NCBI GenBank assembly: GCA_934045075.1
Contig: OW203723.1
Coordinates: 24,269,615-24,333,614, forward strand
Source: Yponomeuta sedellus
Lineage: Eukaryota; Arthropoda; Insecta; Lepidoptera; Yponomeutidae
Direction of reading: 5' to 3'
Length of the DNA stretch: 64,000 nucleotides
A program made the position numbers and the translations under genes. The notes under the pieces were generated by a model, which worked only from the letters and a program-made list of their open reading frames with translations, did not search any database and was not told where the DNA came from. Within the stretch, counting starts at the first letter, position 1. The number at the start of each line of letters is the position of its first letter. Below, piece by piece: positions 21,276 to 31,568 of this stretch.

Positions 21276-21448
21276 TAGGATACCCTGTACTATGGTAACC
21301 AGGCACGGACGTCACAAACATGTAAATACACCCAGAGTGAGGCCACTTGTACCAATGCGTGGCGGCCCCCACTAGTGGGAATCGAACCCACGACTCTGTC
21401 TTGGTACCCAAGCGCCTTAACGGCTAGACAAACGAGACCAAGAATTTC
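21276..21448 (-). repeat. tRNA-headed SINE related to family 5
   Basis: Minus-strand head TCTAGCCGTTAAGGCGCTTG with B box GGGTTCGATTCCCACTAGTG. The body shares the GATACCCTGT...ACGTCACAAACATG block with family 5. Its anticodon region CTTGGGTACCAAG is itself palindromic and cannot form a normal loop, so it is not a tRNA gene. Confidence 0.6.
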
Positions 21449-21699
21449 AGCTCCATCCCATTCCGTTCGCTGATGGATACGGAAACGTATAGTTTACGCG
21501 AACTCTTCTGTTGTCAATTTGGCACAGATACGAGTATGTAGAGGTTTAATCCGAGGATTGTTTGACTGCCTCAATCCGTGACATTGAGAAGCGTTAATTT
21601 ACTATGACTAGTCCTGAAATTACATTGCTAATAAAGAAAGTTGTTGTTGCAGATATCGAAAAAGACAGATATACTGTGGTAATATTGGCATACTTCGGT

Positions 21700-21740
21700 A
21701 AACTCAATTGGATCCTTATCCATAAGATCCAATTGAGGTT
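21700..21740. repeat. short hairpin
   Basis: CTCAATTGGATCCTTA / TAAGATCCAATTGAG around a four-base loop. Confidence 0.7.
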
Positions 21741-21811
21741 AATCTCGTGACGATAATTTGCGGTAATTAAGTGATTCATGCCTTTTTTTTGAGGAAGGTT
21801 ATACTAATTTT

Positions 21812-22285
21812 TTTTTAATGCACTAACCCGTGCCAAGGACAAATTTAAAAACCTATTTAGAGGCTTAAAATTCCACCCATGCCGGGATTCGAACCTGCAA
21901 CCTCTGGCTATCCGTGCCAGCGCTCTACCAATTCAGCCAATGGGCGACTCACCGGCATCAGTGAAATTTCGAACCTCTTTACACTATTCTCTGTAATACG
22001 TACAGGCAGCGACATCTGGCTTAAGCAAATTGCGTCACTTACAGCCCCGACTACCTACTTGGCAGTTAGGTTTTACATCGGAACGATATCACTGTACCCA
22101 CATGATTATACTATTTTTATTTTTAATGCACTAACCCGTGCTAAGGACAAATTTAAAAACCTATTTAGAGGCTAAAAATTGACTCAATTGGTAGAGCGCT
22201 GGCACGGATAGCCAGAGGTTGTGGGTTCGAATCCCGGCATGGGTGAAATTTTTAGCCTCTAAATAGGTTTTTAAATTTGAGGAAG
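21812..22285. repeat. inverted pair of SINE family 1 copies
   Basis: A long minus-strand copy (21812-22165) carries the extended segment GATATCACTGTACCCACATG and a second tail. A truncated plus-strand copy follows (22160-22285) and begins inside its A box (TGACTCAATTGGTAGAGCGC). Confidence 0.82.
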
Positions 22286-22394
22286 GTGTTCCCCGCCTTG
22301 GCTTTTTGGGTTTCGGTGATTCATACATGACATTAATATATTATTATTGAAGACCAGTATGCAGTAGTAAAGATAGGCTGTTGGGAGGAGGAAA

Positions 22395-22530
22395 ACCATA
22401 ATTATGACTGTTTACTGTAATTCTACCTATCCATAGGTAATACCATGGCTTTTTTCTTTAATTCCATCCAACCATAAGTAAACCATGGCTGTTTTTTTTT
22501 CAATTCAATCCATCCATAGGTAAAACTCGT
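22395..22530. repeat. short imperfect tandem repeat, about 60-bp unit
   Basis: CCATAGGTAATACCATGGCT, CCATAAGTAAACCATGGCTG and CCATAGGTAAAACTCG recur with T-runs between them: about 2.5 units. Confidence 0.6.
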
Positions 22531-22559
22531 TTTACATTTTAAATGTGAAATGAAAATTC

Positions 22560-22990
22560 TGCCAACAACTCTACGTCACTCAGATGAAGTTGCATCGCAA
22601 ATCTGCAAGCACCTTTAGTTGTACTAAGTACGGATTCGAAAAACGTTAAATTTGAACTTAAAATAACTGTCTAATGACAATACTCTGCTAAGTATATTCG
22701 AACTGGTCTCCTATTGTGATTAAATTGAAGACAATTGTAAGAATTTGTTTACTGGTCATGGATATGACCTTTTGGACTAAAGTCCTGCCCACATTTCTAT
22801 GTTATTCAGATAAACAGGCATCTCAAGGCTACAAGCACCTTTAGTTGTCCCAAATACGTACCTACTCGAAGAACAATTTCTCAAATGAAACCCAAAATAA
22901 CTGTTCAGTGACACGCATTACTCATAGACAGGGTTGTCCCACATCTTACTATGATTAAATTGAAGACAATTGTCCAAATTTGAGTTGAGG
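22560..22990. repeat. diverged tandem duplication, about 225-233 bp period
   Basis: GCAAGCACCTTTAGTTGTAC (22607) recurs as ACAAGCACCTTTAGTTGTCC (22830). ATTAAATTGAAGACAATTGT occurs at 22720 and 22953. The intervening order is preserved (AAAATAACTGT, TTCGAA-like). Divergence is high, so the duplication is old. Confidence 0.7.
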
Positions 22991-24450
22991 TCTTGAATGC
23001 CCACCCACATGTGTGGATGTCGTAGGATGCGTTCTGAATATTGCTGTCACCCTAGGCTTTAATGCTGGTGGTTACCGATTATTTTTCTTTAGCAAATGTG
23101 CTAATTATGCCGCTTCTATCTTGAGACGTATTTGGTAGACCTTGTTTTAGATGCTAGCCCAATTATCCAGTCTATATCTTGAGTCATGGTGAACTTGTTA
23201 GGATTTCAAAAGTTGACAAGTGGTCGTGGGATTCCAATGTAATAAACGAAATAACCTTAAACGTAATACTATCTAGATGATTTCTTCGGACAAGCCTAGA
23301 TATTTTTTGTGACAGCTGATACGTCTCGTTCATAAATTAATATTGACCGACTGGGCCGAGTTTAATAATACCACAATCGTATTTTTTTGTAATAACTCGA
23401 TGTACATTCGTACGTTTTAATCTGCTATGCAGTGAACATCGCACCGTCTTAGTAAACCGTGAAGATAAGATATGATAAGTATATTCTTTATTGTACACCA
23501 TGAAAAAACAAACAAAAAATAATTACAAAATAATTACAGTACAATTGGCGGAATTGTAGTTTTATGAAACGGTGCCCAGCGCCTTCATTATGTAACTTTC
23601 CATGTATACCTGTGCAAAAAGGAAATATCTACTCTACTTTCTACTTTACATACGGTGTGCGATTAGATGTGCCCCGAAATGCGGTAACCACTATGTGTGA
23701 TACATATTACGCCTCTTATGTACGAGTATAACATACAGATTTGTATACTATACGTGAAAAGTTACACTAGTTAGTAAAAGTTACGTTAGTAATCGCAGAA
23801 AAGACGCAGGTCACCTCAGATTTCACACAGTCACAAGTACAATGGGTACATACATCAAATAAACATCCAGTGTCATCATTGAGTACCGCTACGGCTTATA
23901 GCATTTCACAGAACGTGGTGATTGGCAGTTTGACAGTTAGCTTGAGTGGTCTAGGCAATGCAAAACACAGGGGTATGACATTAAAATGCAATGAACCATG
24001 GTTATGTGGGTCCGTTAGGGTCCCCCGCGTCGCCAGTTATATTGAACGCTATGCACGTAACAGCTACGGGATGTGCGTAATTTTGTACGTGAAATGCTAT
24101 GTATTATATTGTATGACTTGGTGGATGAGTGGAATAATTCTACAGGAGAAGAAGATACATGCGTTTTCTAAAAGTTAATGTATAAGCTTTTTCAGCGCTG
24201 ACGGTTGTGAATACCTGTCCTTTCCAACTAAAACCTCCATCTAGAAATCCTAGATAGAAAACTTCGGTGGCTAAGCAGCATAGACCAGACAAGACTTTCA
24301 AGATCGGATCAAGAATTATCTGGAAAAGGGTCGAATCCCAAAAGACCAAGTCGAGCACTAACTGACCCGAATTGGACCCGAATTGCCGTGAACTGCCGTC
24401 AGAAAAGGAAATCTATAGTTACAAATTTCCAATGCTTCCCTAGGACTTAA
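22991..24450. other. unannotated sequence
   Basis: About 1.4 kb without recognised repeats or domains. A 102-codon frame at 23870-24178 and a 72-codon reverse frame at 24140-24358 have no identifiable motif. Confidence 0.35.
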
Positions 24451-24454
24451 CTGA

Positions 24455-24540
24455 CGACCTCTGTGGCGTAGCGGTAGCGCGTCTGCCTACCATGCAAGAG
24501 GTCCCGGTTTCGAATCCCGGCTGGAAACAAAAAAAAGGTT
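24455..24540 (+). repeat. SINE family 5 head fragment
   Basis: GACCTCTGTGGCGTAGCGGT with GGTTTCGAATCCCGGCTGGA. It ends in an A-run just after the tRNA-like part, so this is a head-only copy. Confidence 0.75.
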
Positions 24541-24671
24541 GTGATAATAATAAATGACCCAAGAAAAAGACTAGCTCGCTTTCGGCAGTTCACAGATAGA
24601 GGCTTTCTAATTTGATACTTACACAATTACGAGTAAAAAATCGTAGGTACTAGTGTAAGTAGCAATTCAAT

Positions 24672-25035
24672 ATCAACCCTTGTATGTCGCCAATGCTGGG
24701 GCACGGGTCTCTTACTGCATCGCAGGAAGGTTAGGTCATACTCCACCACGGGGGCCAAGTCCGGGTTGGTGGAGGATTGTAAGACAGTGGCGGGTTTTAC
24801 GGTTAAAGGTTATCAAGCCGCCCAAAGGCCTCTGACATGGCGTAACGACTGCCATTACATGATAGCCGGCAGTAACGCCTTAACGTGTCTTGCAAAGTAC
24901 AGAAGCGCTCGGAAAATGACACTAGCGGTAGTCACACGACGGTCAGCCAACCAGCGCCTAGCCGCGCCTTTTGTTATGTTACTTAACACAAGTGATTGAT
25001 TTCAATCACTCGATTCGACTAGGACGAGCAGCCAA
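24672..25035 (+). repeat. family 2 repeat, near full length
   Basis: ACCCTTGTATGTCGCCAATG to CACTCGATTCGACTAGGACG; all internal blocks present but diverged. Confidence 0.85.
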
Positions 25036-25082
25036 GTAGTAATTAAACAACATCTATCTGTGCCAAAACTGCCTAAAGCGAG

Positions 25083-25295
25083 CTAGACAGCTTTATCCAA
25101 GGTTAGGAGCGTGGGAGGTAATAGGAGCCTGACACTGAGTCTGTTTATTGTTTCGTCAAATGAGCGGCAGTCGGGTACTTCCTGCGGTCGCGTATCGCCG
25201 AGCACTTTCACGTGGGAGCTTCGTAAGGGCATTGTTTCCTTTAAAGCTCTCACAACTATTGCTTTTGTTAGCTTTTGCACGCTACTTTCATAAAA
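25083..25295 (-). other. unrecognised 65-codon frame in a balanced-GC patch
   Basis: The minus-strand frame contains DTRPQEVPDCRSFDETINRL and ends LLLPPTLLTLDKAV before a stop. Composition is more even than its surroundings. I do not recognise it. It may be the C-terminal end of a decayed mobile-element protein, because it abuts a repeat. Confidence 0.25.
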
Positions 25296-25324
25296 AAATA
25301 TTCATTACAACATGAACTTACGCA

Positions 25325-25390
25325 TGGAACCAGGAGGGTAGGTAGAGACCAGGGTTTGCGACTTATCATGGCCCTTCGCCATCATGATAA
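25325..25390 (-). repeat. LINE 3' UTR fragment (28386 type)
   Basis: GGTAGGTAGAGACCAGGGTT and TTATCATGGCCCTTCGCC match 28409-28455 in the same orientation. Confidence 0.55.
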
Positions 25391-25477
25391 TAATCAATAG
25401 TGTAATGCCCTATAAATAACTTAAACTTAAATGCGGCACCAGATTAAGAATAGCATCTCTCCATCTCTTTCCATGGA

Positions 25478-25620
25478 TGTCTTAAAAGGCGACTAAGGAA
25501 TAAGAAATCACCAGGAGATGGGCAGCAGCGTCTTACTGAGATTTCAACCACATACTGCGATCGCCAACTCGCCTGCCAAGCGTGGCGATTATGGCAAAAA
25601 CCCCTATGGTCTCAGATCAT
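25478..25620 (-). repeat. family 3 fragment, diverged
   Basis: AAAAGGCGACTAAGGAATAA, GATGGGCAGCAGCG and GCCTGCCAAGCGTGGCGATT follow the minus-strand order of 36060-36295. Confidence 0.6.
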
Positions 25621-25687
25621 CCTATGGTAGTACCCAAAATTCCAAGGCCCCTAGTCCCCGGCGGCCCCGCTATTCGTAGCTACAGGA

Positions 25688-25830
25688 CGACGCAGCGTGG
25701 GCAAGCCCTCCACCAGATGGTCTGACGACCTGGTTACGGTGGCGGGGAGTCGCTGGATGCGGGTGGCACAAGAGTGTGAAGCTAAGAAAACCATGAGGGA
25801 GGCCTATGTCCGGCAGTGGGCGTCGCCGGG
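25688..25830 (+). pseudogene. LINE reverse-transcriptase C-terminal fragment
   Basis: An open frame encodes GKPSTRWSDDLVTVAGSRW, then MRVAQECEAKKTMREAYVRQ and W. It is the well-known GRP-TRWSDDI-VAGSRWM-VAQ-R---EEAYVQQW terminus of lepidopteran endonuclease/reverse-transcriptase LINEs. The DNA encoding AYVRQW (GGCCTATGTCCGGCAGTGGG) is the reverse complement of the family 3 hallmark. This links that SINE-like family to this LINE's end. No upstream RT remains. Confidence 0.8.
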
Positions 25831-26440
25831 TGGTTTGGTCTAAATGCCTTCTTCATTTTAGCGTGACAATCAGCGTAACGGACTCGCTGATTGTTGCCCA
25901 GGGTACACCAGACGTATCTACGGGCTTAGTGGATACGTGGTCAGGGAGACTCCATTCATGCACCCCAAACAAACGCCTTTATATATTTTCGTATTACTTT
26001 TTTCCTTTTTTGACACGGAATGTCACTTGGAATTAGGCTTTTATTTTGGTCAAATAATCAATTAAATATTCTCTACGTGTATATTTCAAAAAACCTCGCG
26101 ACTGCATTTTAGGTAGTTTTCTGTCGGGTATTATACATGTTTAATTTCATTCTGCAGTAGATACTGAGGTAAGTCTAAAAATAAGAAACGAGGATTGCCG
26201 ACATACCAATCATACTGTTTTCTCATGCCTAAATGAAAACACACAATAGTAAATACCAGCTTTCTTTGGTTTGCTGGAAACATGGGCGCTCTTTGTAGTG
26301 AAATTGGTATTGTCACAATGTGAACAAATTGTTGCTACTAATGGCGACAAATCGATGCAGATGAAAAGAAACTCACTATCTCTCTCCCTCTATCTCTCAG
26401 TAACTTTGTCTTTTCTACGCGTTGTGTAATAAAATGTATA
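25831..26440. other. unannotated spacer
   Basis: No element assigned; frames of 76 and 61 codons lack recognisable domains. Confidence 0.35.
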
Positions 26441-26445
26441 GTCTC

Positions 26446-26770
26446 GAAATTCCAAGCATAAACTGTTTTAATTTACAAAATACGGAGTATGATTAAAAAT
26501 TGTGTAGCATTAAAAATGTGTAGCTAAAAATTCCATGAATAAAAAGTTTTAAATGACGAAGTACGTAGTGTGATGAAAAATGAGTTGCTTCAAAATTCTA
26601 TGCATAAACGTTTTAATTCACAAAATACGGAGTGTGATGAAAAATGTGTAGCTTCTAAATTCCACGAATAAAAGGTTTTGAACAACGAAATACGGTGTGT
26701 AATAAAACATGTGTTGGTTCGAAATTGCAAGCATAAACTGTTTTAATTTACAAAATACGGATTGTGTTTT
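26446..26770. repeat. 64-bp satellite-like array with alternating units
   Basis: Five units start AAATTCC or a variant at 26447, 26528, 26593, 26657 and 26722. Units 1, 3 and 5 carry GCATAAACTGTTTTAATTTA and CAAAATACGG. Units 2 and 4 carry GAATAAAAAGTTTTAAATGA-like and CGAAATACG. The real period is therefore a dimer of about 129 bp. The first spacing is 81 because of an internal 16-bp duplication (ATTAAAAATGTGTAGC). Confidence 0.85.
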
Positions 26771-26959
26771 TAAGTAAGTAAAGTAATGTAAAAAGTCGTT
26801 TATTAAATAAAACGGTTATGGTTACACGCAGATGAATAGTTTACAGTGGTCACCACGCTAGATCAAACCTGTGAACCCTTCAATAAAAAAAGTAATTTGC
26901 GCTAATATCCATAATTTTATTATTATTACATTAAAAAATCATGTAAGAACGATAAAAAA

Positions 26960-27110
26960 GTACCCGGAACCGGCGTGCGTGCATGTAACGACTTATGAAC
27001 GTTGATGAAGCGAAGGTGATCTGTCAGGGTCGTGGCAAGTGGCAGCCCCTGGTCTCTGCCTACCCCTCTGGGATACTGGCGTCAGGTTATGTATGTATGT
27101 AAACCATCTA
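26960..27110 (+). repeat. LINE 3' UTR with short (ATGT) tail
   Basis: CGGCGTGCGTGCATGTAACG, GAACGTTGATGAAGCGAAGG, GATCTGTCAGGGTCGTGGCA and CTCTGCCTACCCCTCTGGGA end in TTATGTATGTATGTA. This is the reverse complement of 28386-28505. Confidence 0.8.
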
Positions 27111-27129
27111 AGAACCTCGATACGTGTTA

Positions 27130-27215
27130 CACGTAAACTCACACCTTTACCTCGTTAGGGTAGGCAGAGACAAGTACGGGCGTACGTGCACGCAGCGACG
27201 AATGAATATGAAGCG
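27130..27215 (-). repeat. decayed LINE 3' UTR fragment
   Basis: ACTCACACCTTTACCTCGTT, GGGTAGGCAGAGACAAG and CGTACGTGCACGCAGCGACG follow, loosely, the same 3' UTR in reverse. Confidence 0.4.
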
Positions 27216-27465
27216 AAAAAGGTTTATTAGGATTGTGACTAGTGGTAAACCTAGGTCTCTTGAAAGAAATGTCTAGTTTAATAATTGATAATAATGAAGG
27301 CGCAGGTGCTAATTACGGGCCATTCATACGTTTGCTAACGGTGGGGTGTGACGGAAACGGAAACGAGCAATCATTGCCACAACAGGAGGCACGGAGGACA
27401 GACCTCCAGTTTCTCGTACACTGAAATTCTGTTAACCGTGTGTGTTAATATTAGATTAAATAAAT

Positions 27466-27703
27466 AAATATTCATGGACATTATTACACAGATCTCGTTA
27501 ACCCACACTAAGTACAACTAAATGACTTGCGTTACAGGTGCTAACTCGACGATGGATTTAGTACAATAAATACATAAATAACATCCAAGACCCGAGACAA
27601 ACTAGAAAAATTCGTTTCCTAGTTTGACCCGGCCGGGGATCGAACCCGAGACCTTCGGTTTTATAGTCTGCGTGCCAAACCGCTGCGCCAGCGAGGCCAT
27701 TAA
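27466..27703 (-). repeat. SINE family 4, full length
   Basis: Tail ATATTCATGGACATTATTAC through B box GGGATCGAACCCGAGACC (reverse) to CGCTGCGCCAGCGAGGCC. The best-preserved copy. Confidence 0.85.
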
Positions 27704-27985
27704 CTGTCAGTTAACCAGTTAGTTGGACGCCCAGACCATGTCGTCAGGTCGGCAGCGGGCCCGTGGAGCCCTGAACATAAATAAAAAAATGTACTGACTA
27801 ATAGAAACCCTTTTTTGAAGTCAATTAAAAACGTGACAACAGCTCTTAGCATTTTTTTTATACGAGAAACCGGAGGATAGCATGTTATAATACTCAAAAG
27901 CAGTGGCAAGTTTTGAAGATCTTGTTTTCGAATACCGACTTTGTTATCTGAGCTTCGTAAATAACTTCCACACGACACAATCACC
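27704..27985. other. unannotated spacer
   Basis: No element recognised. Confidence 0.4.
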
Positions 27986-27987
27986 TG

Positions 27988-28091
27988 TCCTGGACCTAAA
28001 CTAGGATATCCTGTCCTTTGGTAAAGAGGCATTGAGGCACAGACATCACAAACGTGGAAATACATCCAGACTGAAGCCAGTTGTACAAATG
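27988..28091 (-). repeat. SINE tail fragment (family 5 relative)
   Basis: AACTAGGATATCCTGTCCTT and CAGACATCACAAACGTGG match 21276-21350. It sits directly against the microsatellite. Confidence 0.65.
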
Positions 28092-28385
28092 TACATACAT
28101 ACATACATACATACATACATACATACATACATACATACATACATACATACATACATACATACATACATACATACATACATACATACATACATACATACAT
28201 ACATACATACATACATACATACATACATACATACATACATACATACATACATACATACATACATACATACATACATACATACATACATACATACATACAT
28301 ACATACATACATACATACATACATACATACATACATACATACATACATACATACATACATACATACATACAAACATACATACATA
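28092..28385. repeat. (ACAT)n microsatellite, about 73 units
   Basis: Perfect TACA units from 28092 to about 28370, then one A-for-T interruption and three more units. Adjoins the end of a minus-strand LINE 3' UTR whose normal tail is (ATGT)n. All long frames of repeated IHTY or CMYV residues are translations of the array. Confidence 0.97.
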
Positions 28386-28820
28386 ACCTCACGCCTGTAT
28401 CCCAGAGCGGTAGGCAGAGACCAGGGACTGCCACTTGCCATGATCCTGACAGATCACTTTCGCTTCATCAACGTTCATAAGTCGTTGCATGCACGCACGC
28501 CGGTTCCGGGTAATTTTTATCTTTCCCTTTGCTAACAATTCCCTATCTGGTCGATGTATGTCCGCCTGGGACGACCCTTACCAACTCTTCCACTTACATT
28601 CGCAATATATATCTGTTTCGTTAATCTTTCTTCCTTCATCCTCTCCACATGTCCAAACCAACGCAACATTCCTTTCTCAATTCTAGTCACTACATCCTCT
28701 TTCAGTCCACAACGTTCTCTGATCAGATTATTGCGTATCCTGTCATTCAAAGTAACACCACACATACTTCTCAAGGACCTCATTACATTATTTAAGAAAT
28801 CAGGACATATATACATTGTT
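28386..28820 (-). pseudogene. LINE ORF C-terminus and 3' UTR
   Basis: The minus-strand frame 28816-28532 (94 codons) encodes DRIRNNLIRERCGLKEDVVT, then RIEKGMLRWFGHVERM, LTKQIY and GKGRPRRTYIDQI. It matches the C-terminal region of a lepidopteran endonuclease/reverse-transcriptase LINE (consensus MLRWFGHVERMNE.RLTKQIY...GRPRKTYLDQI). The 3' UTR runs from 28531 to 28386 and ends in the (ATGT)n tail. Only the end of the element is present. Confidence 0.8.
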
Positions 28821-29388
28821 TAAGAAATTATCTAAGAAACCAGTTTCAACTTAATTAACACGTTTTTTTACTTAATACTTAATACTTTTTTCATCGTGTT
28901 GGTGGCTGGAGGAATAATAAAGAAAAGGTGTAAAGCAATAACAATAAAAACACTTCTCTGGCTGAGCTACGAGGTATCCTGCCGGGAGGATGATGTGCGA
29001 TGTGATATACAATTTAATTTCACTCCTCATTTCCCTCTCGTACCTATGGCAGCACCATTCTAATGTTCTATCACTCCCATACTTTATTTAATCCATAAAA
29101 ACAACAGGTTGGAACTTGCCGTTAGATTTCCTTAAAGTGACTCCTAACTCGAGGCTTTAAAATAAAATTTCCTTTGTACCACCCGCTGTAAGCACGAAAC
29201 AAATAATCCTAGCACATTATCTTCCTGGAAGCTATGGCTTGTTATTTTAAGGGTGATTTTCCTTTGCACAGGTAGTAAGTGAGGTTGGTTAGGGACGTCA
29301 CGGTACGTAGAGACATGACAGTTCACGCATGCGCGTGGGAACCTGCGCCGGAGTTTGAAATGTTTAACATACAGGGTTATTTTCTTAA
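28821..29388. other. unannotated spacer
   Basis: An 89-codon minus-strand frame (29144-29413) partly overlaps a repeat. No domain recognised. Confidence 0.35.
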
Positions 29389-29530
29389 TGTAAAGTAAAT
29401 TGTACATATGCATATTTTAACGTTCTAATTCTTTGTTATTTTTAAATGTAATACTTATAATGTTTAATGCAATTAATTACGCAATAGTTTTAACTGTAAT
29501 GTAATTATTTTTCTTGCAAATAAATAAATA
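29389..29530 (+). repeat. LINE/SINE tail, second copy
   Basis: TAATGTAAAGTAAATTGTAC to CTTGCAAATAAATAAATAAA. Near-identical to 8115-8266 but not inside a MITE. The longer ATAA tail looks fresh. Confidence 0.72.
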
Positions 29531-29579
29531 AAATAACGCAAAAAGCGAATATGGGTAGTTTGTAAAACGCGACAATAAT

Positions 29580-29850
29580 TTTAAAAACCTATTTAGAGTA
29601 AAAATTCCACCCATGCCGGGATTCGAACCCGCGACCTCTGGCTATCCGTGCCAGCGCTTTTTCCAACTGAGCTAATGGGCGACTCACCGGCATCAGTGAA
29701 ATTTCGAACCTCTACACTATTCTCTGTATTACGTACAGGCAGCGACATCTGGCTGAAGTAAATTGCATCACTTACAGCCCCGAGTACCTACTTTGCAGTT
29801 AGGTTTTTACATCGGAATGATATCGCTGTACCCACATATAATTGTTTGCG
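29580..29850 (-). repeat. SINE family 1, extended copy
   Basis: Minus strand: tRNA-like part (GGGATTCGAACCCGCGACCT reversed), then the 5' extension CGAAATTTCACTGATGCCGG and the CAGCGACATCTGGCTGAAGT ... GATATCGCTGTACCCACATA segment. This confirms that the extension belongs to the element. Confidence 0.82.
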
Positions 29851-30420
29851 TCAATAATTGTTTAACGCTTACATCAACTTTGATATGAATTTATTAACGA
29901 GAAGTATTGTTTCATGACTCCCGATGCTCATACGTAGTCATATGTTAAACGAGTCTAATTGTGATTAGAGCGAAAAAGTGAATAAATTCTCTCAAAATAT
30001 CTCGAAGGTAGTCAGAGTTTCTAATTTTGTGGAAAACTTTGCACTCAACTTTGTACTGCTTTTTGTTACATTTTTTCTAGTTCTTTCAGATAAACCTTTA
30101 GCTTATGAAAAGGGAAATTTCACCACGATTACAAAACTGAAATCGGACGTATATTAGAAAAGTTATCATAGTTTTAGTGAATCATGGGAAACGCCGCCGT
30201 TTCCCGCGACTTTCCCAGAAGTTATTGCGTGTGCTAATAGCAATCTAATAGTAATATACAGGTTAATATATAACTATTTTATCATAGAAAGAAATGGAGT
30301 AAATTATTTTTGAATATTTTGTCATGATAGCCTTGGCACATTTGAGTCAAAATTAATTTCCAAAATCTGACAATTGTTACCTAAATTAATAATTAAATCT
30401 ACAATAGCACCATAATATGA
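29851..30420. other. unannotated spacer
   Basis: No element recognised. Confidence 0.4.
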
Positions 30421-30424
30421 TATG

Positions 30425-30605
30425 ACCACCTCTGTGGCGCAGCGGTAACGGCGTCCCGGGTTCAAACCCCGGCTGGAGACAAGAAAAAAACCCCAGGCCT
30501 TGGATGTTTACATGCTTGTGATGTCGTTGTTTCTGGTTCCCACGACACAGGGTATCCTGGTGTGGGGCCAGAAGCCGAAGAAGTGTATGTAATTGTTATG
30601 TTAGT
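30425..30605 (+). repeat. SINE family 5, head partly deleted
   Basis: CCTCTGTGGCGCAGCGGTAA runs straight into CGTCCCGGGTTCAAACCCCG, losing the anticodon arm. The body and GGTTCCCACGACACAGGGTA tail are intact. Confidence 0.8.
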
Positions 30606-30673
30606 TTCTAAGTAGGTATTTTATATGTATTTTAGAATATATTAAAGAACGGAATATAAAGTAAGTTGATTGA

Positions 30674-31120
30674 TTTAAAAACCTATTTAGAGGCTAAAAA
30701 TTTCACCCATGCCGGTTCGAATCCCGGCATGGGTGAAATTTTTAGCCTCTAAATAGGTTTTTAAATTTGTTCCTTAGCACGGGTTAGTGCATTAAAGATA
30801 AAAATAGTATAATCATGTGGGTACAGTGATATCGTTCCGATGTTAAGCCTAACTGCAAAGTAGGTAGTCGGGGCTGAAAGTAATGCAATTTGCTTATGTC
30901 AGATGTCGCTGCCTGTACGTAATACAGAGAACAGTGTAAAGAGGTTCGAAATTTCACTAATGCCGTGAGTCGCCCATTGGCTCAATTGGTAGAGCGCTGG
31001 CACGGATAGCCAGAGGTTGCGGGTTCGAATCCCGGCATGGGTGAAATTTTTAGCCTCTAAATAGGTTTTTAAATTTGTTCCTTAGCACGGGTTAGTGCAT
31101 TAAAAATAAAAATAGTATAA
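30674..31120. repeat. SINE family 1 hairpin plus full plus-strand copy
   Basis: 41-bp arms (30675-30715 and 30724-30764) form a perfect hairpin around TTCGAATC. It consists of two head-to-head 3' parts of the SINE. The extended segment (TCATGTGGGTACAGTGATAT) and a complete plus-strand copy (30950-31120) follow, ending in CATTAAAAATAAAAATAGTA. Confidence 0.85.
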
Positions 31121-31391
31121 GTTGATTGATTCTAAGTTGATTCTATAGAATTATAATGGAGTACGTTTCATACAAGTAGTCTGCAAATGCCGTGTACGAG
31201 TACTTATACAGTTTAGTTGGCATAATCACTAGCCCTAAGTCACATTTATATCAAGCTTAGTCATGTTTTTGTGCTTGCTGTTGGTGTACCTAAAAAAGTA
31301 ATACTACTACTCTACTATCTAAATTAGTATCTTTAAATGAAATAATGGCTTCGTATACATAGCTAGAAAGTGTTTCAATTTCTTCCAAGTC
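31121..31391. other. unannotated flank of the copia insertion
   Basis: Unique AT-rich DNA; no feature recognised up to the target duplication. Confidence 0.4.
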
Positions 31392-31396
31392 AGATA

Positions 31397-31568
31397 TGTT
31401 GAAATGTAAACTGAACGCAGTCTAATTTAGCGTAGATAGTTTTTTCCTTGAATGCATCCAAATGTCTGTCACTCTCTTTCGGTCGTAGAACAAACGTGTT
31501 GTTTTCAAGTTGGCAAATAAATCTTTAATTACTCAAGTAATCCTGGTTTATTTGCTCATAATCCATCA
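31397..31568 (+). repeat. copia 5' LTR
   Basis: TGTTGAAATGTAAACTGAAC to GCTCATAATCCATCA. A candidate polyadenylation signal AATAAA occurs at about 31517. No clear TATA box was seen. Confidence 0.97.

Noticed and set aside
21365..21445. Possible minus-strand tRNA with good T arm
   Set aside because: The anticodon arm is a self-palindrome leaving no seven-base loop; it continues into a SINE body.
26446..26770. CRISPR-like array of regularly spaced repeats
   Set aside because: Units are contiguous with no unique spacers and the genome is eukaryotic; the 42518 and 55495 arrays fail for the same reason.
27700..28535. Frames up to 244 codons of repeated MYVC or IHTY residues on both strands
   Set aside because: Translation of the ACAT microsatellite; not proteins.
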